Origin: Rhodoblastus sp963710275
GTDB lineage: Bacteria > Pseudomonadota > Alphaproteobacteria > Rhizobiales > Beijerinckiaceae
NCBI GenBank assembly: GCA_963710275.1
Contig: CAVPZS010000002.1
Location: forward strand, 496,001-560,000
Direction: 5' to 3'
DNA length: 64,000 nt
Shown: one piece after another, positions 1 through 9,040 of the stretch
How positions within the stretch are numbered: position 1 is the stretch's first letter
Layout of the letters: each line of letters starts with the position of its first letter
Translations under genes and position numbers: made by a program
The notes under the pieces: generated by a model
Database searches by the model: none
What the model was told of the DNA's origin: nothing
The model's input: only the letters and a program-made list of their open reading frames with translations

Positions 1-1
1 G

Positions 2-493
2 CATGTGCTCACGACGGCCGGCTCGGCGGAGAAATGCGAATTCTGCGTGAGCCTCGGCGCCGATGCCGCGATCAACTATCGCGAAAAGGATTTCGCCGAG
101 GAAGTCAGGTCCTTGACCGGCAAGAAGGGCGTCGACGTCATTCTCGACATGGTCGGCGGTCCTTACATGCAGAAGAACCTGCTCAGCCTCGCGCCCGACG
201 GAAGGCTGGTGCAGATCGCCTTCCTGCAGGGCAGCCGGGTGGAAAAATTCGATTTTATGGCGCTGATGGTCAAGCGCCTGACCATGACCGGCGCGACCCT
301 GCGGCCGCGCTCCGTCGCCGCCAAGGCGGCCATCGCGGCGGCGCTGCGGGAAAAGGTCTGGCCCCTGCTCGAGGCGGGCGCGATCAAGCCGATCCTGCAC
401 GCCACCTTCCCGCTGGAACAGGCCGGCGCCGCGCATGAACTAATGGAAAGCTCGGCGCATCTCGGCAAGATCGTGCTGGTGACGGGACGTTGA
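2..493 (+). CDS. Quinone oxidoreductase, zinc-independent MDR family (3' part)
   Basis: C-terminal half of a medium-chain dehydrogenase/reductase of the NADPH:quinone oxidoreductase type. The reading frame is open from base 2, so the gene begins before the window. Visible are the end of the Rossmann fold (TAGSAEKCE, LGADAAINYRE, GVDVILDMVGG, which fits the family pattern for the second half of the NADPH domain) and the conserved tail with HLGKIVLV. Enzymes of this family reduce quinones or enones with NADPH in the cytosol. No operon partner is visible; 226 bases without a gene follow. The family is clear, the substrate is not. Confidence 0.85.
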   Translation, partial: HVLTTAGSAEKCEFCVSLGADAAINYREKDFAEEVRSLTGKKGVDVILDMVGGPYMQKNLLSLAPDGRLVQIAFLQGSRVEKFDFMALMVKRLTMTGATLRPRSVAAKAAIAAALREKVWPLLEAGAIKPILHATFPLEQAGAAHELMESSAHLGKIVLVTGR

Positions 494-719
494 GAGCAGC
501 GGGCGTCTCACGGTGAAGTGATGGGCGCCTGGCGTCCTCACGCTTGCCTGGGAAGAAAAATTCCGTAACGTAATTTTTGCAGAATCGGCGCTGAAGCATG
601 TATTCGCGCATCCTCGACGTATTACGCCAAGGATCGCATTTCCGCATGCTTTCGCGTCGACCCTTGTCGCAGATCAAGCACAGAACTGACTGGCCATTTT
701 ATTTTGATGGAGTCGCCAC

Positions 720-2609
720 ATGGGCTTTGTTATCGATATAGGCAACGACATCAGCGGGCTGCCAACGGGTTACCAGCAAGCCATCAATACCGCCATCAAT
801 TTTTTTGAAACCAATATCACCACGAATATTACAGTCACCCTCGACTTCGACTATGCGCCAACAACCAACCCCGGCGACGTTGGCCAAAGCAATACCGAAT
901 ATTACGGCTACACCTATTCTCAGGTCTACAACGCTATCCAGAACGTCGATGACGCGCCCACAGCGTCAGCGACGCAGAAAGCCGCCGCCGCCTTGCTCAG
1001 CGCGAATTTTCCGACCGATCCAACCAATGGCGGGCAATTCTGGATCAGCTTTGCCGACGCGAGGGCGCTCGGCCTGAATACTTCCGCCGCCCCCGCCGGC
1101 CTGGTAGATGGTACGATTACCCTCGACAGCAATGATCAATTCACCTGGTCGCAGTCTGGAGGCATCGCCGCCAATACTTATGACGCCGTGGGAACACTCG
1201 AACACGAGATATCCGAGACGCTCGGCCGCACCGCTAACCTGGGAACGCCGGAGCCGGATATTCTGGCCGGCGGCGACACCTCCACCAAACTGCCGACCTA
1301 CAATATTCTCGACATGTTCCACTACGCCGCGGCGGGCGACGCCAGCGCCGCCAGCCCCGGCGCCGCCGCGGGCGCGCTCGAGGAACCTTTCGTCTCCGGC
1401 TACAACGCCAACGTCCAGACCTATTTTTCCTACAATGGGACGACCGTCACGCTTCCATTCGGCTCGCCCTCGGAAATCGCCAGCGGCTACGACGTCGCCG
1501 ACTGGAACAGCTCGGTCGTGGGCAACTCGTTCGGCTCCGCCTACGCCGGAACGGTGGACACCGTCTCGGCCACCGATCTTGAAACCTTGAACGTCCTTGG
1601 TTATTCCGAAGCGCCCGCGTGCTACTGCGCCGGCGCGCTGATCGAAACCGAGCGCGGCGAAATCCCGGTCGAAGACCTGATGGTCGGCGAAAACGTCGTC
1701 ACCGCCTCCGGCGCGCTTCGGCCGATTGTCTGGATCGGCCATCGCGAACTGGACCTGACTAGACATCGCTGGCCGCTCGAGGTTTTTCCGGTGCGCGTCC
1801 GGAAAGACGCCTTCGGCGACGGCCTGCCCCGCCGCGACCTGCTGCTCAGCCCGCAGCACGCGGTCTATGTCGACCGCGTGCTGATCCCGATCATCCATCT
1901 CGCCAATGGCGCCACCATCGTTCAGGAGCGCGCCGAAACAGTCTCCTACTGGCACGTCGAGCTTGAAAGCCATGACGTGCTGCTGGCGGAAGGCTTGCCG
2001 GCGGAAGGCTTGCCGGCGGAAAGCTTTCTCGACTGCGGCAGCCGGCCGGCTTTCGCCAATGCCGGCGAATTCGTCGAACTGCATCCGACCTTCAAGCCGC
2101 TAAGCTGGGACGACGCCTGCGCGCCGCTCAGGGAAAGCGGCCGGGCGGTGGCCGAAGTCAACAGGCGGCTGATCGAGCAAGCCGAAGCTCTCGGGTTTTC
2201 ACGCGTCCCTGATCCCGACCTGCGCGTCGTCGCCGATGGCGCGCGCATCGAGCCGGAGCGCGGCGCGGATGGCTGCTACCGCTTCGATCTTCCGGCGGCG
2301 AAAGCGCTTCACCTGGCGTCGCGGCGTTTCCGTCCCGCGGACGGGACCGCGGGCGAGATCAGCGACGGACGCCATCTGGGCGCGCCGGTGACCAGGATCG
2401 AAATCGACGGGCGCCCGCACGAACTCGCCGCCCTCGCCAGGGGGTGGCACGAACTGGAAGGCGAAGGGGACCACGTCTGGCGCTGGACCGACGGGTTGGC
2501 GGCGCTGCCGACGGGAGCGCGAACCGTCGCAATCTGGATCGGCGACGCCCCCCTCTACTGGATCGAAGATGAAAATCAGCCGGCCGAGCGCTCGCGCGAC
2601 GCGGCCTGA
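720..2609 (+). CDS. Secreted-type protein with metallopeptidase-like N-terminus and C-terminal Hint domain
   Basis: A 629-residue protein. Residues 1-300 resemble alphaproteobacterial proteins annotated as NF038122-type metalloproteases: they contain H162-E163-I-S-E166 followed by LGR, a HExxE variant of the zincin HExxH motif. From about residue 301 (CYCAGALIETERGE, then IPVEDLMVGE and WIGHR) a Hint domain (hedgehog/intein fold, Hint_2 type) runs to about residue 450, including the LSPQHAVY signature. The rest is uncharacterised. No classical signal peptide is seen; related proteins are thought to leave by type I secretion, but no RTX repeats or transporter genes are present here. A short internal repeat encodes two copies of GLPAE. 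Function is unknown; peptidase activity is only inferred. Confidence 0.8.
   Translation: MGFVIDIGNDISGLPTGYQQAINTAINFFETNITTNITVTLDFDYAPTTNPGDVGQSNTEYYGYTYSQVYNAIQNVDDAPTASATQKAAAALLSANFPTDPTNGGQFWISFADARALGLNTSAAPAGLVDGTITLDSNDQFTWSQSGGIAANTYDAVGTLEHEISETLGRTANLGTPEPDILAGGDTSTKLPTYNILDMFHYAAAGDASAASPGAAAGALEEPFVSGYNANVQTYFSYNGTTVTLPFGSPSEIASGYDVADWNSSVVGNSFGSAYAGTVDTVSATDLETLNVLGYSEAPACYCAGALIETERGEIPVEDLMVGENVVTASGALRPIVWIGHRELDLTRHRWPLEVFPVRVRKDAFGDGLPRRDLLLSPQHAVYVDRVLIPIIHLANGATIVQERAETVSYWHVELESHDVLLAEGLPAEGLPAESFLDCGSRPAFANAGEFVELHPTFKPLSWDDACAPLRESGRAVAEVNRRLIEQAEALGFSRVPDPDLRVVADGARIEPERGADGCYRFDLPAAKALHLASRRFRPADGTAGEISDGRHLGAPVTRIEIDGRPHELAALARGWHELEGEGDHVWRWTDGLAALPTGARTVAIWIGDAPLYWIEDENQPAERSRDAA
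1992..2021 (+). repeat. Two tandem 15-bp units inside the Hint gene
   Basis: Two exact copies of GGCTTGCCGGCGGAA lie head to tail, with a degenerate partial copy just before. They encode GLPAE twice and keep the frame, so copy number can change without breaking the gene. Confidence 0.8.
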
Positions 2610-2612
2610 AAT

Positions 2613-4622
2613 TCACTTCACCCGCACCGGGAAGATCTCGGCGGAAAGCTGCACCTGGTTGCCCAGTCCGTAATAATAATAGACCGGGCGCGAGACCAGG
2701 CGCAGGAACTGGAACAGCCGCAAGCGCATCTTGCCGAGAAGGCCCATCTTGCGCGAGGGCAGCAGGTTCTCGTTGGTCACATGCACGATCCATTTGCGGC
2801 GCTGCGGCGGCAAGTCGATCTGCTTGTGGCGCGCCAGGTCTTCCAGCCATTTTTCGACATCCGGCTCCTCCATGAAGCCGAAGTTCAGGTCCACCGCCAT
2901 CACCCCGCCCTCGGCGCCGTCGCGATAGAAGGTGGTCACCTTGTAGCGGTCGCCCTCGACATAGGGCGTCTTCACGTGATTGACCACGATGAAGACCAGG
3001 TGGCGCGGCAGCACGCCATAGCGGTCCCACATCATCTGCAGCAGCGCCGGCGTGCGGTCGTCGAGCGAACTCATCCGCTTGGGCGACATCACCAGGGCGT
3101 TGCGCTCGATATGGTGCGGCGCCCCGCGATGCCTTTTCACCAGTTCGTCGACGGTCATCGTCTCCTTGGCGCGATAGGCGGCAAAGGTCGCCTTGCGGCC
3201 CCAGCGCCAGGTCGCCATGACCGCAAAGGTGGTGAGCCCGACCAGCAGCGGGATATAGCCGCCCTCGAAGAATTTCAGCGAGCTGGCGACGAGGAAGCCG
3301 CCATTGACCACGGTCAGGCCGCCCCAGACCAGGGCGGTGCGAAGAACGCCCCAGCGCCAGTAGCGGCGGGCGATGAAGAACATCGCCAGCGAGGTGATGA
3401 CCATCACCCCTGACACCGCGAGGCCATAGGCCGCCGCCAGCGCGCCCGCCGAACCGAAGCCCAGCACCAGTAGCACGCAGCCGCAGAACAGCGCCCAGTT
3501 GATGAAGGGAACGTAGATCTGGCCGGCGTGGTCGGCATGGGTGTGCAGCAGCTCGATGCGCGGGAACAGGCCGAGCCGGATCGCCTGCAGGGTCAGGGAA
3601 AACGCCCCCGATATCAGCGATTGCGAAGCGATTGCGGTCGCGAGCGTCGCCAGCGCCACCATGGGCAGGAGCGCCCAGCCGGGCGAGAGGCTGTAGAACA
3701 GCATGCCGCCGGCGACCGGCTCGCCGCCGAGCAGGTAGGCGCCCTGCCCGAGGTAGTTCAGCAGCAGGGCGGGAAAGACCAGGCCGAACCAGCCGAGGCG
3801 GATCGGGCCGGCGCCGAAATGACCGAGATCGGCATACATGGCTTCGCCGCCGGTGACGACCAGCATGACCGCGCCGAGGATCGCCAGCAGCTGGAAGCCG
3901 CCGGCATGGGCGAGGAAGGCCATGCCGTAAAGCGGATTGAAGGCGGCGGCGATCTCAGGATGCGCGGAAACCTGGCGCGCGCCCAGGACGGCGATGACGA
4001 CGAACCACAGGGCGAGGATCGGCCCGAAAATGCGGCCGATGCCGGTCGTGCCGCGCGATTGCAGCGCGAACAGCCCGGCGAGCAGCGCCAGGGTGATGGG
4101 GATGACCGCGCGGCCGAGGTCGGGGGTCGCGGCCTGCAGTCCCTCGACCGCCGACAGCACGCTGATCGCGGGAGTGATCATGCCGTCGCCGAGCAGCAGG
4201 CCGGCGCCGAGCATCAGCGCCCACAGCATGAGGCGCCCCGTGCGATTGGCGCCATCGTGCATCAGGCCGTAGAGCGCGAAGACGCCGCCTTCGCCCTCGT
4301 TCTGCGCGCGCAGGACCAGGGCCGCATATTTGATCGCGACGATCAGGGTCAGGGCCCAGATCACCAGCGAGACGCCGCCCAGCACGTTTTCCGGCGTCCG
4401 CGCCAGGCCGGGCTGAAAGATCTGGTCCATGGCGTAGAGCGGCGAGGTGCCGATGTCGCCATAGACCACGCCCAGCGCGCCAAGGGTCAGCGGCGCCAGT
4501 TTTCCGCGCGGCGCGTGGCCGCGTTCCCGGGCAGGATCTTGGGCAAGCTCTTTGGCAGATCCTTGGGCGCCGCCTTTCGGCAAGGCAGTGGCGTGACGCT
4601 CCGGCGTCGCGAGCAAATTCAT
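2613..4622 (-). CDS. kup: Low-affinity potassium uptake protein Kup
   Basis: A 669-residue K+:H+ symporter of the KUP/HAK family in the inner membrane. The family signature GVVYGDIGTSPLY is at about residues 52-64, after a variable, charged N-terminal leader, and about twelve hydrophobic segments follow up to residue 460. A soluble C-terminal domain of about 200 residues ends in EIFPVRVK. Length and layout match the family. It converges with the Hint gene (3-base gap). Kup is the constitutive potassium uptake route under acid or osmotic stress. The reading frame is clean. Confidence 0.95.
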   Translation of the reverse strand: MNLLATPERHATALPKGGAQGSAKELAQDPARERGHAPRGKLAPLTLGALGVVYGDIGTSPLYAMDQIFQPGLARTPENVLGGVSLVIWALTLIVAIKYAALVLRAQNEGEGGVFALYGLMHDGANRTGRLMLWALMLGAGLLLGDGMITPAISVLSAVEGLQAATPDLGRAVIPITLALLAGLFALQSRGTTGIGRIFGPILALWFVVIAVLGARQVSAHPEIAAAFNPLYGMAFLAHAGGFQLLAILGAVMLVVTGGEAMYADLGHFGAGPIRLGWFGLVFPALLLNYLGQGAYLLGGEPVAGGMLFYSLSPGWALLPMVALATLATAIASQSLISGAFSLTLQAIRLGLFPRIELLHTHADHAGQIYVPFINWALFCGCVLLVLGFGSAGALAAAYGLAVSGVMVITSLAMFFIARRYWRWGVLRTALVWGGLTVVNGGFLVASSLKFFEGGYIPLLVGLTTFAVMATWRWGRKATFAAYRAKETMTVDELVKRHRGAPHHIERNALVMSPKRMSSLDDRTPALLQMMWDRYGVLPRHLVFIVVNHVKTPYVEGDRYKVTTFYRDGAEGGVMAVDLNFGFMEEPDVEKWLEDLARHKQIDLPPQRRKWIVHVTNENLLPSRKMGLLGKMRLRLFQFLRLVSRPVYYYYGLGNQVQLSAEIFPVRVK

Positions 4623-4849
4623 CGCGCCGTCCCCTCATCGGCCAATCGTATCATGCGCTTGCCCAAGGCCAAGCGAAATTGAAGCAAATTGCGGCGGGAA
4701 ATCGCCGCAGGTTCAGCCCGACACAAGCTTCGCGCCCTATTCCTGCAAACGGGCCATTATCCGGGCGGGGCAAATTCGGAAGCCTCGCGCCCATGGCGCA
4801 AAACATCCGGACGCCGGCTCAGGCCAGTTCGATCGATCAGGGGCGACAC

Positions 4850-6552
4850 ATGAGTTTCTGGAAAAACATGAGTATAAGGACCAAGATCCTGGCGGCTTTC
4901 ATCACCGCCATGCTGGCGCAGATCGCCATCGGTTCGCTTTCGCTCGTGCAGCTTTCCTCGCTCGCCGCCATTTCCGAGTTCGATGACCAGCGACTGGCTG
5001 CCTTCGGCCGACAAGCTCGCGCATCTCAAGGACACGGTGCAGGAATATCGCATCAAGGAAGCCAAGGTCCTGTTCAGCCTCATTTCCCATCGAGGCCGAC
5101 GCGGGCGCCGCCGAAGCGGCGATGAAGGCGTCCGGCGAGGCCGTCGACGCCGCCTATCGCGATTTCGAGCCGCTGATCACGCCCGGCAGCGACGACGTCA
5201 CGCTGATGAAGAGTTTCGTCGAACTCTGGCCGAAATTCCGCGCCTCCGCCGAGCAGACCATCGCGATCGCCCGCTCCGGCGATGTCGACAAGGCCACCGC
5301 CCATTACAATTTCGCCGATTACGAGTTGAAGAAGCAGGCTACGGCCGTTCTCGACCAGGACATCGCCTTCAACTCCAAGGGCGGCAAGGAAACCGCGGAC
5401 GCCAGCGCGTCCCAGCTCGGCGCCTCCCGCGCCATCCTCTTCATCGCCCTGCTCATCGGCGTCGGACTCAGCGGCGGCATGGCGGTCGCCCTGATCATGG
5501 GCCTGGTGCTTCCGATCGGCGGCGCTACCCAGGCGCTGCAGCGGCTGGCCTCAGGCGACCTCGGCGCCAGCGTCTCCGGCGTCGAGCGCCAGGATGAAAT
5601 CGGCGACATGGTTCGCGCGCTCGACGTGTTCAAGCGCAGCATGGCCCAGACGCGCGAACTGGAGGCCCAGAGCGGCGCGCAGCGCGCCAATGCCGAGACC
5701 GAACGCAAGAACGTGCTGGCGCAGCTCGCGGGGACATTCGACCGTTCGGTCAGCGCCATTGTCGCAAAAGTGTCCGACGCCGCCGATGAGCTGCAGTCGA
5801 CAGCCGGCGTCATGTCGGACGCCGCCACCGAAACCGCCGCCCAGGCCAGGACCGTCGCCGCCGCTTCGGAGACCGCATCCGGCAATGTCGGCTCGGTAGC
5901 CTCCGCCACCGAGCAATTGTCCTACTCGGTCAGGGAAATCCGCGAACATGTCCAGCGCTCGCGCTCCATCGCCGCCGAGGCGGCGGAACAGACCGAAAAG
6001 ACCGATTCGCTGATGCGCGAACTGGCGCAGGCCGCGGACAAGATCGGCGGCATCGTCAGCCTCATCACCGACATTGCGGGCCAGACCAACATGCTGGCGC
6101 TGAACGCCACCATCGAAGCGGCGCGAGCCGGCGAGGCCGGACGCGGTTTCGCCGTGGTCGCCCAGGAAGTGAAGACGCTGGCCGAGCAGACCTCGAAAGC
6201 CACGGCGGAAATCTCGATGCAGATCGCCGGCATCCAGACGTCCACCCAGAACGCCGCCGGCTTCATCTCCTCGATCGTGCGGACCACCGAGCAGGTGCGC
6301 AGCATATCCGAGACCGTCGCCAACGCCGTCGACCAGCAGGGCGCGGCGACGCAGGAAATCGCCCACAGCATTCACGAGGCCTCCGAAAACGCCCGGCAGG
6401 TGGCGGTCAACATTGGCGGCGTGATGGAGGCCGCGCAGCACTCCTCCGAAGCTTCGACGCAAATGTTGAGCTCATCCAGCGACTTGTCGAAACACGCGGC
6501 GAGCCTGCGCGCCGAAGTCAACCGCTTCCTTGCCTCCGTGCGCGCCGCCTGA
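4850..6552 (+). CDS. Methyl-accepting chemotaxis protein, two frameshifts
   Basis: Start ATG at 4850 gives MSFWKNMSIRTKILAAF with a first membrane segment at about residues 11-35. A periplasmic four-helix-bundle-type sensor follows, then a second membrane segment (about 5426-5510), a HAMP linker (PIGGATQALQRLASGDL) and a full cytoplasmic signalling domain with the hairpin tip EVKTLAEQTSKAT region. The frame changes near 4985 and again near 5090; both behave as one extra base, and every part of the protein is otherwise present. The receptor would pass a ligand signal to CheA/CheW. No che genes are nearby, so it is an orphan receptor; ligand unknown. Confidence 0.85.
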
Positions 6553-6587
6553 TCGACGTCATCGACAGTATCTGCGGAAAGCCCTAA

Positions 6588-6626
6588 CCTCGGGATCGGC
6601 CTGACCGGCCAGACCCGAGGTTTTTT
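6588..6626 (+). terminator. Rho-independent terminator of the chemotaxis receptor gene
   Basis: CCTCGGG (6588-6594) pairs with CCCGAGG (6614-6620), with an inner GGCC/GGCC stem, followed by six T. The T run ends one base before the ATG of the next gene. Confidence 0.85.
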
Positions 6627-6627
6627 C

Positions 6628-7590
6628 ATGACTGTGCTGGCCCTTCTCGTCCTGGCTTTTCTCGTCCTGCTCCTGCTGGTCGCGGCTCTGGTCGGCTTCA
6701 CCTGGCTGACCGCGCGGCGTGTCGAGGCGGCGCTGCCGCCGCGCGGGCGTTTCATCGACATGGACGGCGAGAGGATTCATTATGTCGACGTCGGCCAGGG
6801 ACCGCCGATCGTGCTGGTCAACGGCCTGTGCGGCAACCTGCTGAACTTCGACTACATGCTCGGCTTCCTGACCGGCGAATTCCGCGTCATCCTGCTCGAC
6901 CGGCCTGGCTGCGGCTATTCGACCCGGGCGGCGGACGCCCCCGCCAACCTGCGGGCGCAAGGCGATTTCGTGGCAAAATTCATCGCGGCGCTCGGGCTCG
7001 AGCGCCCGCTGCTCGCCGGCCATTCCATGGGCGGCAGCATCTCGCTCGCCGTCGCTCTCGACCATCCGCAATGCGTCAGCGGCCTCGCCCTGATCGCCCC
7101 GGCGACCCATCCGGTGGCGGCGCCTCCCGCGCCGTTCAGGGGACTGGCGATCCTGTCGCCCTGGCTGCGGCGCGTCGTCGCCTGGACCCTGGCGACGCCC
7201 ATGGCCATCATCAAGCGCGACGAGGCGATGTTCGAGCTGTTCTCGCCCGACCCGACGCCCCAGGATTTCCCGCTCCGGGGCGGCGGCCTGCTCACCCTTC
7301 GCCCCGACGCCTTCTGCGCCGGCTCGCTCGACATGGTCTCCTCCAACGCCGACTTTCCCTCGATGGTCGCGCGCTATCCGGCGCTCATCCTCCCGGTGCG
7401 CATCCTCTATGGCGAAGGCGACCGGATCCTCAACCCGGAGGCCCACGGCCATTCCATGGAGCGCGAGGTTCCCGGCCTCATTCTCGAAACCATCCCCGGC
7501 GGCCACATGATCCCGGTGACGCATCCCGAAAAAACCGCCGATTTCATCCGGCAGGCGGCAAGAGCGATGGCCGCGACGGCAGGGGCGTAG
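6628..7590 (+). CDS. Membrane-anchored alpha/beta hydrolase
   Basis: A 320-residue alpha/beta-hydrolase-fold protein with one N-terminal membrane segment (residues 2-28), so the catalytic domain is anchored. The nucleophile elbow GHSMGGS gives Ser133, Asp265 sits in GEGDRIL and His293 in GGHMI, a complete catalytic triad. The substrate cannot be told from the sequence. The ATG directly follows the preceding terminator, and its only Shine-Dalgarno-like GAGG (6617-6620) is the 3' arm of that hairpin. It converges with an MFS gene four bases away. Confidence 0.85.
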   Translation: MTVLALLVLAFLVLLLLVAALVGFTWLTARRVEAALPPRGRFIDMDGERIHYVDVGQGPPIVLVNGLCGNLLNFDYMLGFLTGEFRVILLDRPGCGYSTRAADAPANLRAQGDFVAKFIAALGLERPLLAGHSMGGSISLAVALDHPQCVSGLALIAPATHPVAAPPAPFRGLAILSPWLRRVVAWTLATPMAIIKRDEAMFELFSPDPTPQDFPLRGGGLLTLRPDAFCAGSLDMVSSNADFPSMVARYPALILPVRILYGEGDRILNPEAHGHSMEREVPGLILETIPGGHMIPVTHPEKTADFIRQAARAMAATAGA

Positions 7591-7594
7591 TTTT

Positions 7595-8815
7595 TTACTC
7601 CGCCGGCTGCGGGACAGGATCGGCCAGCCCTTCGCCAATGGGCAGATTGAGCAGGGCGGAGACCAGGCCGAGGGCGATGGAGAGCTGCCAGACCGGCAGG
7701 TAGGAGCCCATGCTGTCGCGGAAGTAACCGCCGAGCAGCACGCCCAGGAAACCGCCGAGCTGATGCGAGAAAAAGGCGAAGCCGTAGAGCATCGAGAGGT
7801 TGCGGGCCCCGAACATCTGCCCGACCAGCGCGGAGGTCGGAGGCACGGTGGAAAGCCAGAGCAGGCCGGTGACGGCGCCGAACGCCAGCGCCGATTCCGG
7901 GCTCGCCGGAAGCGAGATGAAAATTGCGGTGGCGAGGGCGCGGGAGAAATAGATCGCCGAGAGTATGTAGCGCTTGGGAACGCGCATGCCGAGCCAGCCG
8001 GAAAACAGCGAGCCGAAGATGTTGAACACCCCGACCAAGGCGATGGCCCAGGCGCCGACGATCGGCGACAGGCCGCTTTCCACGACATAGCGCTGGAAAT
8101 GCACGGTGATGAAGGCGAGCTGGAAGCCGCAGGTGAAGAAGCCCGTCACCAGCAGGACATAGGACTTGTGCTTCAGCGCCCGGGCAAAGGTGGCCCCCTG
8201 GCTGGCGCCCTGCCCCACGAAGGAGGCGGGCGGGCTGGCCAGCGCCATGGACAGCGGGACGATGAGCAGCATCAGGCCGGCGAAGGCCAGCGCAGCGCCC
8301 TCCCAGCCGAAACGCTCGATCAGCTGCATGGCCAGCGGCGAGAACAGGAATTGCCCGAAGGAGCCGGCCGCCGTCGCCGCGCCAAAGGCGTAGCTCAGCC
8401 TCTCCGGCGGCAGCAGCTTGGCGAAGGAGCCGAGCACGAGATTGAACGAGGCCCCCGAGAGGCCGAAGCCGATCAGCGCCCCGGCGCCGAAATCGAACGC
8501 CCAGCCGGAGCCCGCTTGGGCCATCAGCGCGAGGCCCGCCGCGTAAAGCAGGGCTCCGACGACCAGCACGTATTTCGAGCCGAAACGGTCGGCCAGCGCG
8601 CCGGCGAAGGGCTGGCCCACGCCCCAGAGCAGGTTCTGCGCGGCGAGCGCGATGGAAAAGCTTTCCGCGCCCCAGGCGCGCGACGAGAAGACCGGGAGCT
8701 GGAATGCGCCCATCACTGAACGCGGCCCGAAAGACAGCATCGCGATCACGCAGCCCGCGAAGACAATGGCCCCGGCGGACAGGGAAGGTCTGGCTGTTTG
8801 CGTCCTCAAGCCCAT
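7595..8815 (-). CDS. MFS transporter
   Basis: About 406 residues with twelve hydrophobic segments and the MFS loop motif (GALADRFGSKYVLV) between segments 2 and 3. I place the start at 8815 (MGLRTQTARP) because AAGGA lies seven bases upstream; an open frame extends to 8881 without a better ribosome site. The layout resembles the oxalate/formate antiporter and monocarboxylate branches, but the substrate cannot be assigned. Located in the inner membrane. Confidence 0.85.
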   Translation of the reverse strand: MGLRTQTARPSLSAGAIVFAGCVIAMLSFGPRSVMGAFQLPVFSSRAWGAESFSIALAAQNLLWGVGQPFAGALADRFGSKYVLVVGALLYAAGLALMAQAGSGWAFDFGAGALIGFGLSGASFNLVLGSFAKLLPPERLSYAFGAATAAGSFGQFLFSPLAMQLIERFGWEGAALAFAGLMLLIVPLSMALASPPASFVGQGASQGATFARALKHKSYVLLVTGFFTCGFQLAFITVHFQRYVVESGLSPIVGAWAIALVGVFNIFGSLFSGWLGMRVPKRYILSAIYFSRALATAIFISLPASPESALAFGAVTGLLWLSTVPPTSALVGQMFGARNLSMLYGFAFFSHQLGGFLGVLLGGYFRDSMGSYLPVWQLSIALGLVSALLNLPIGEGLADPVPQPAE

Positions 8816-9040
8816 GTCGGTCCTTCGTTGCAACTGAATTGTCCCCGTCTCCTCGCGGAGCGGATCCGCATCAAGGACCACCTTATTAGCATTTTCTCCA
8901 GCTTCGCGTCCTTGCCGGCGTGCAAGAGCCCCTCGGCGCGAGGGTGGCGTCAGCCCGGCGCAGGCGTGAGGTCATCCCATTGTCATACGGGAATCATGTT
9001 ATAGCGATCCGCCCGGCCAGGGATCGCCAAGGAGACGTCG

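Noticed and set aside
3528..4682. 384-residue open frame on the plus strand
   Set aside because: It is entirely antisense to kup, Gln/Arg/Asp-rich as expected from high-GC shadow frames, and lacks any motif.
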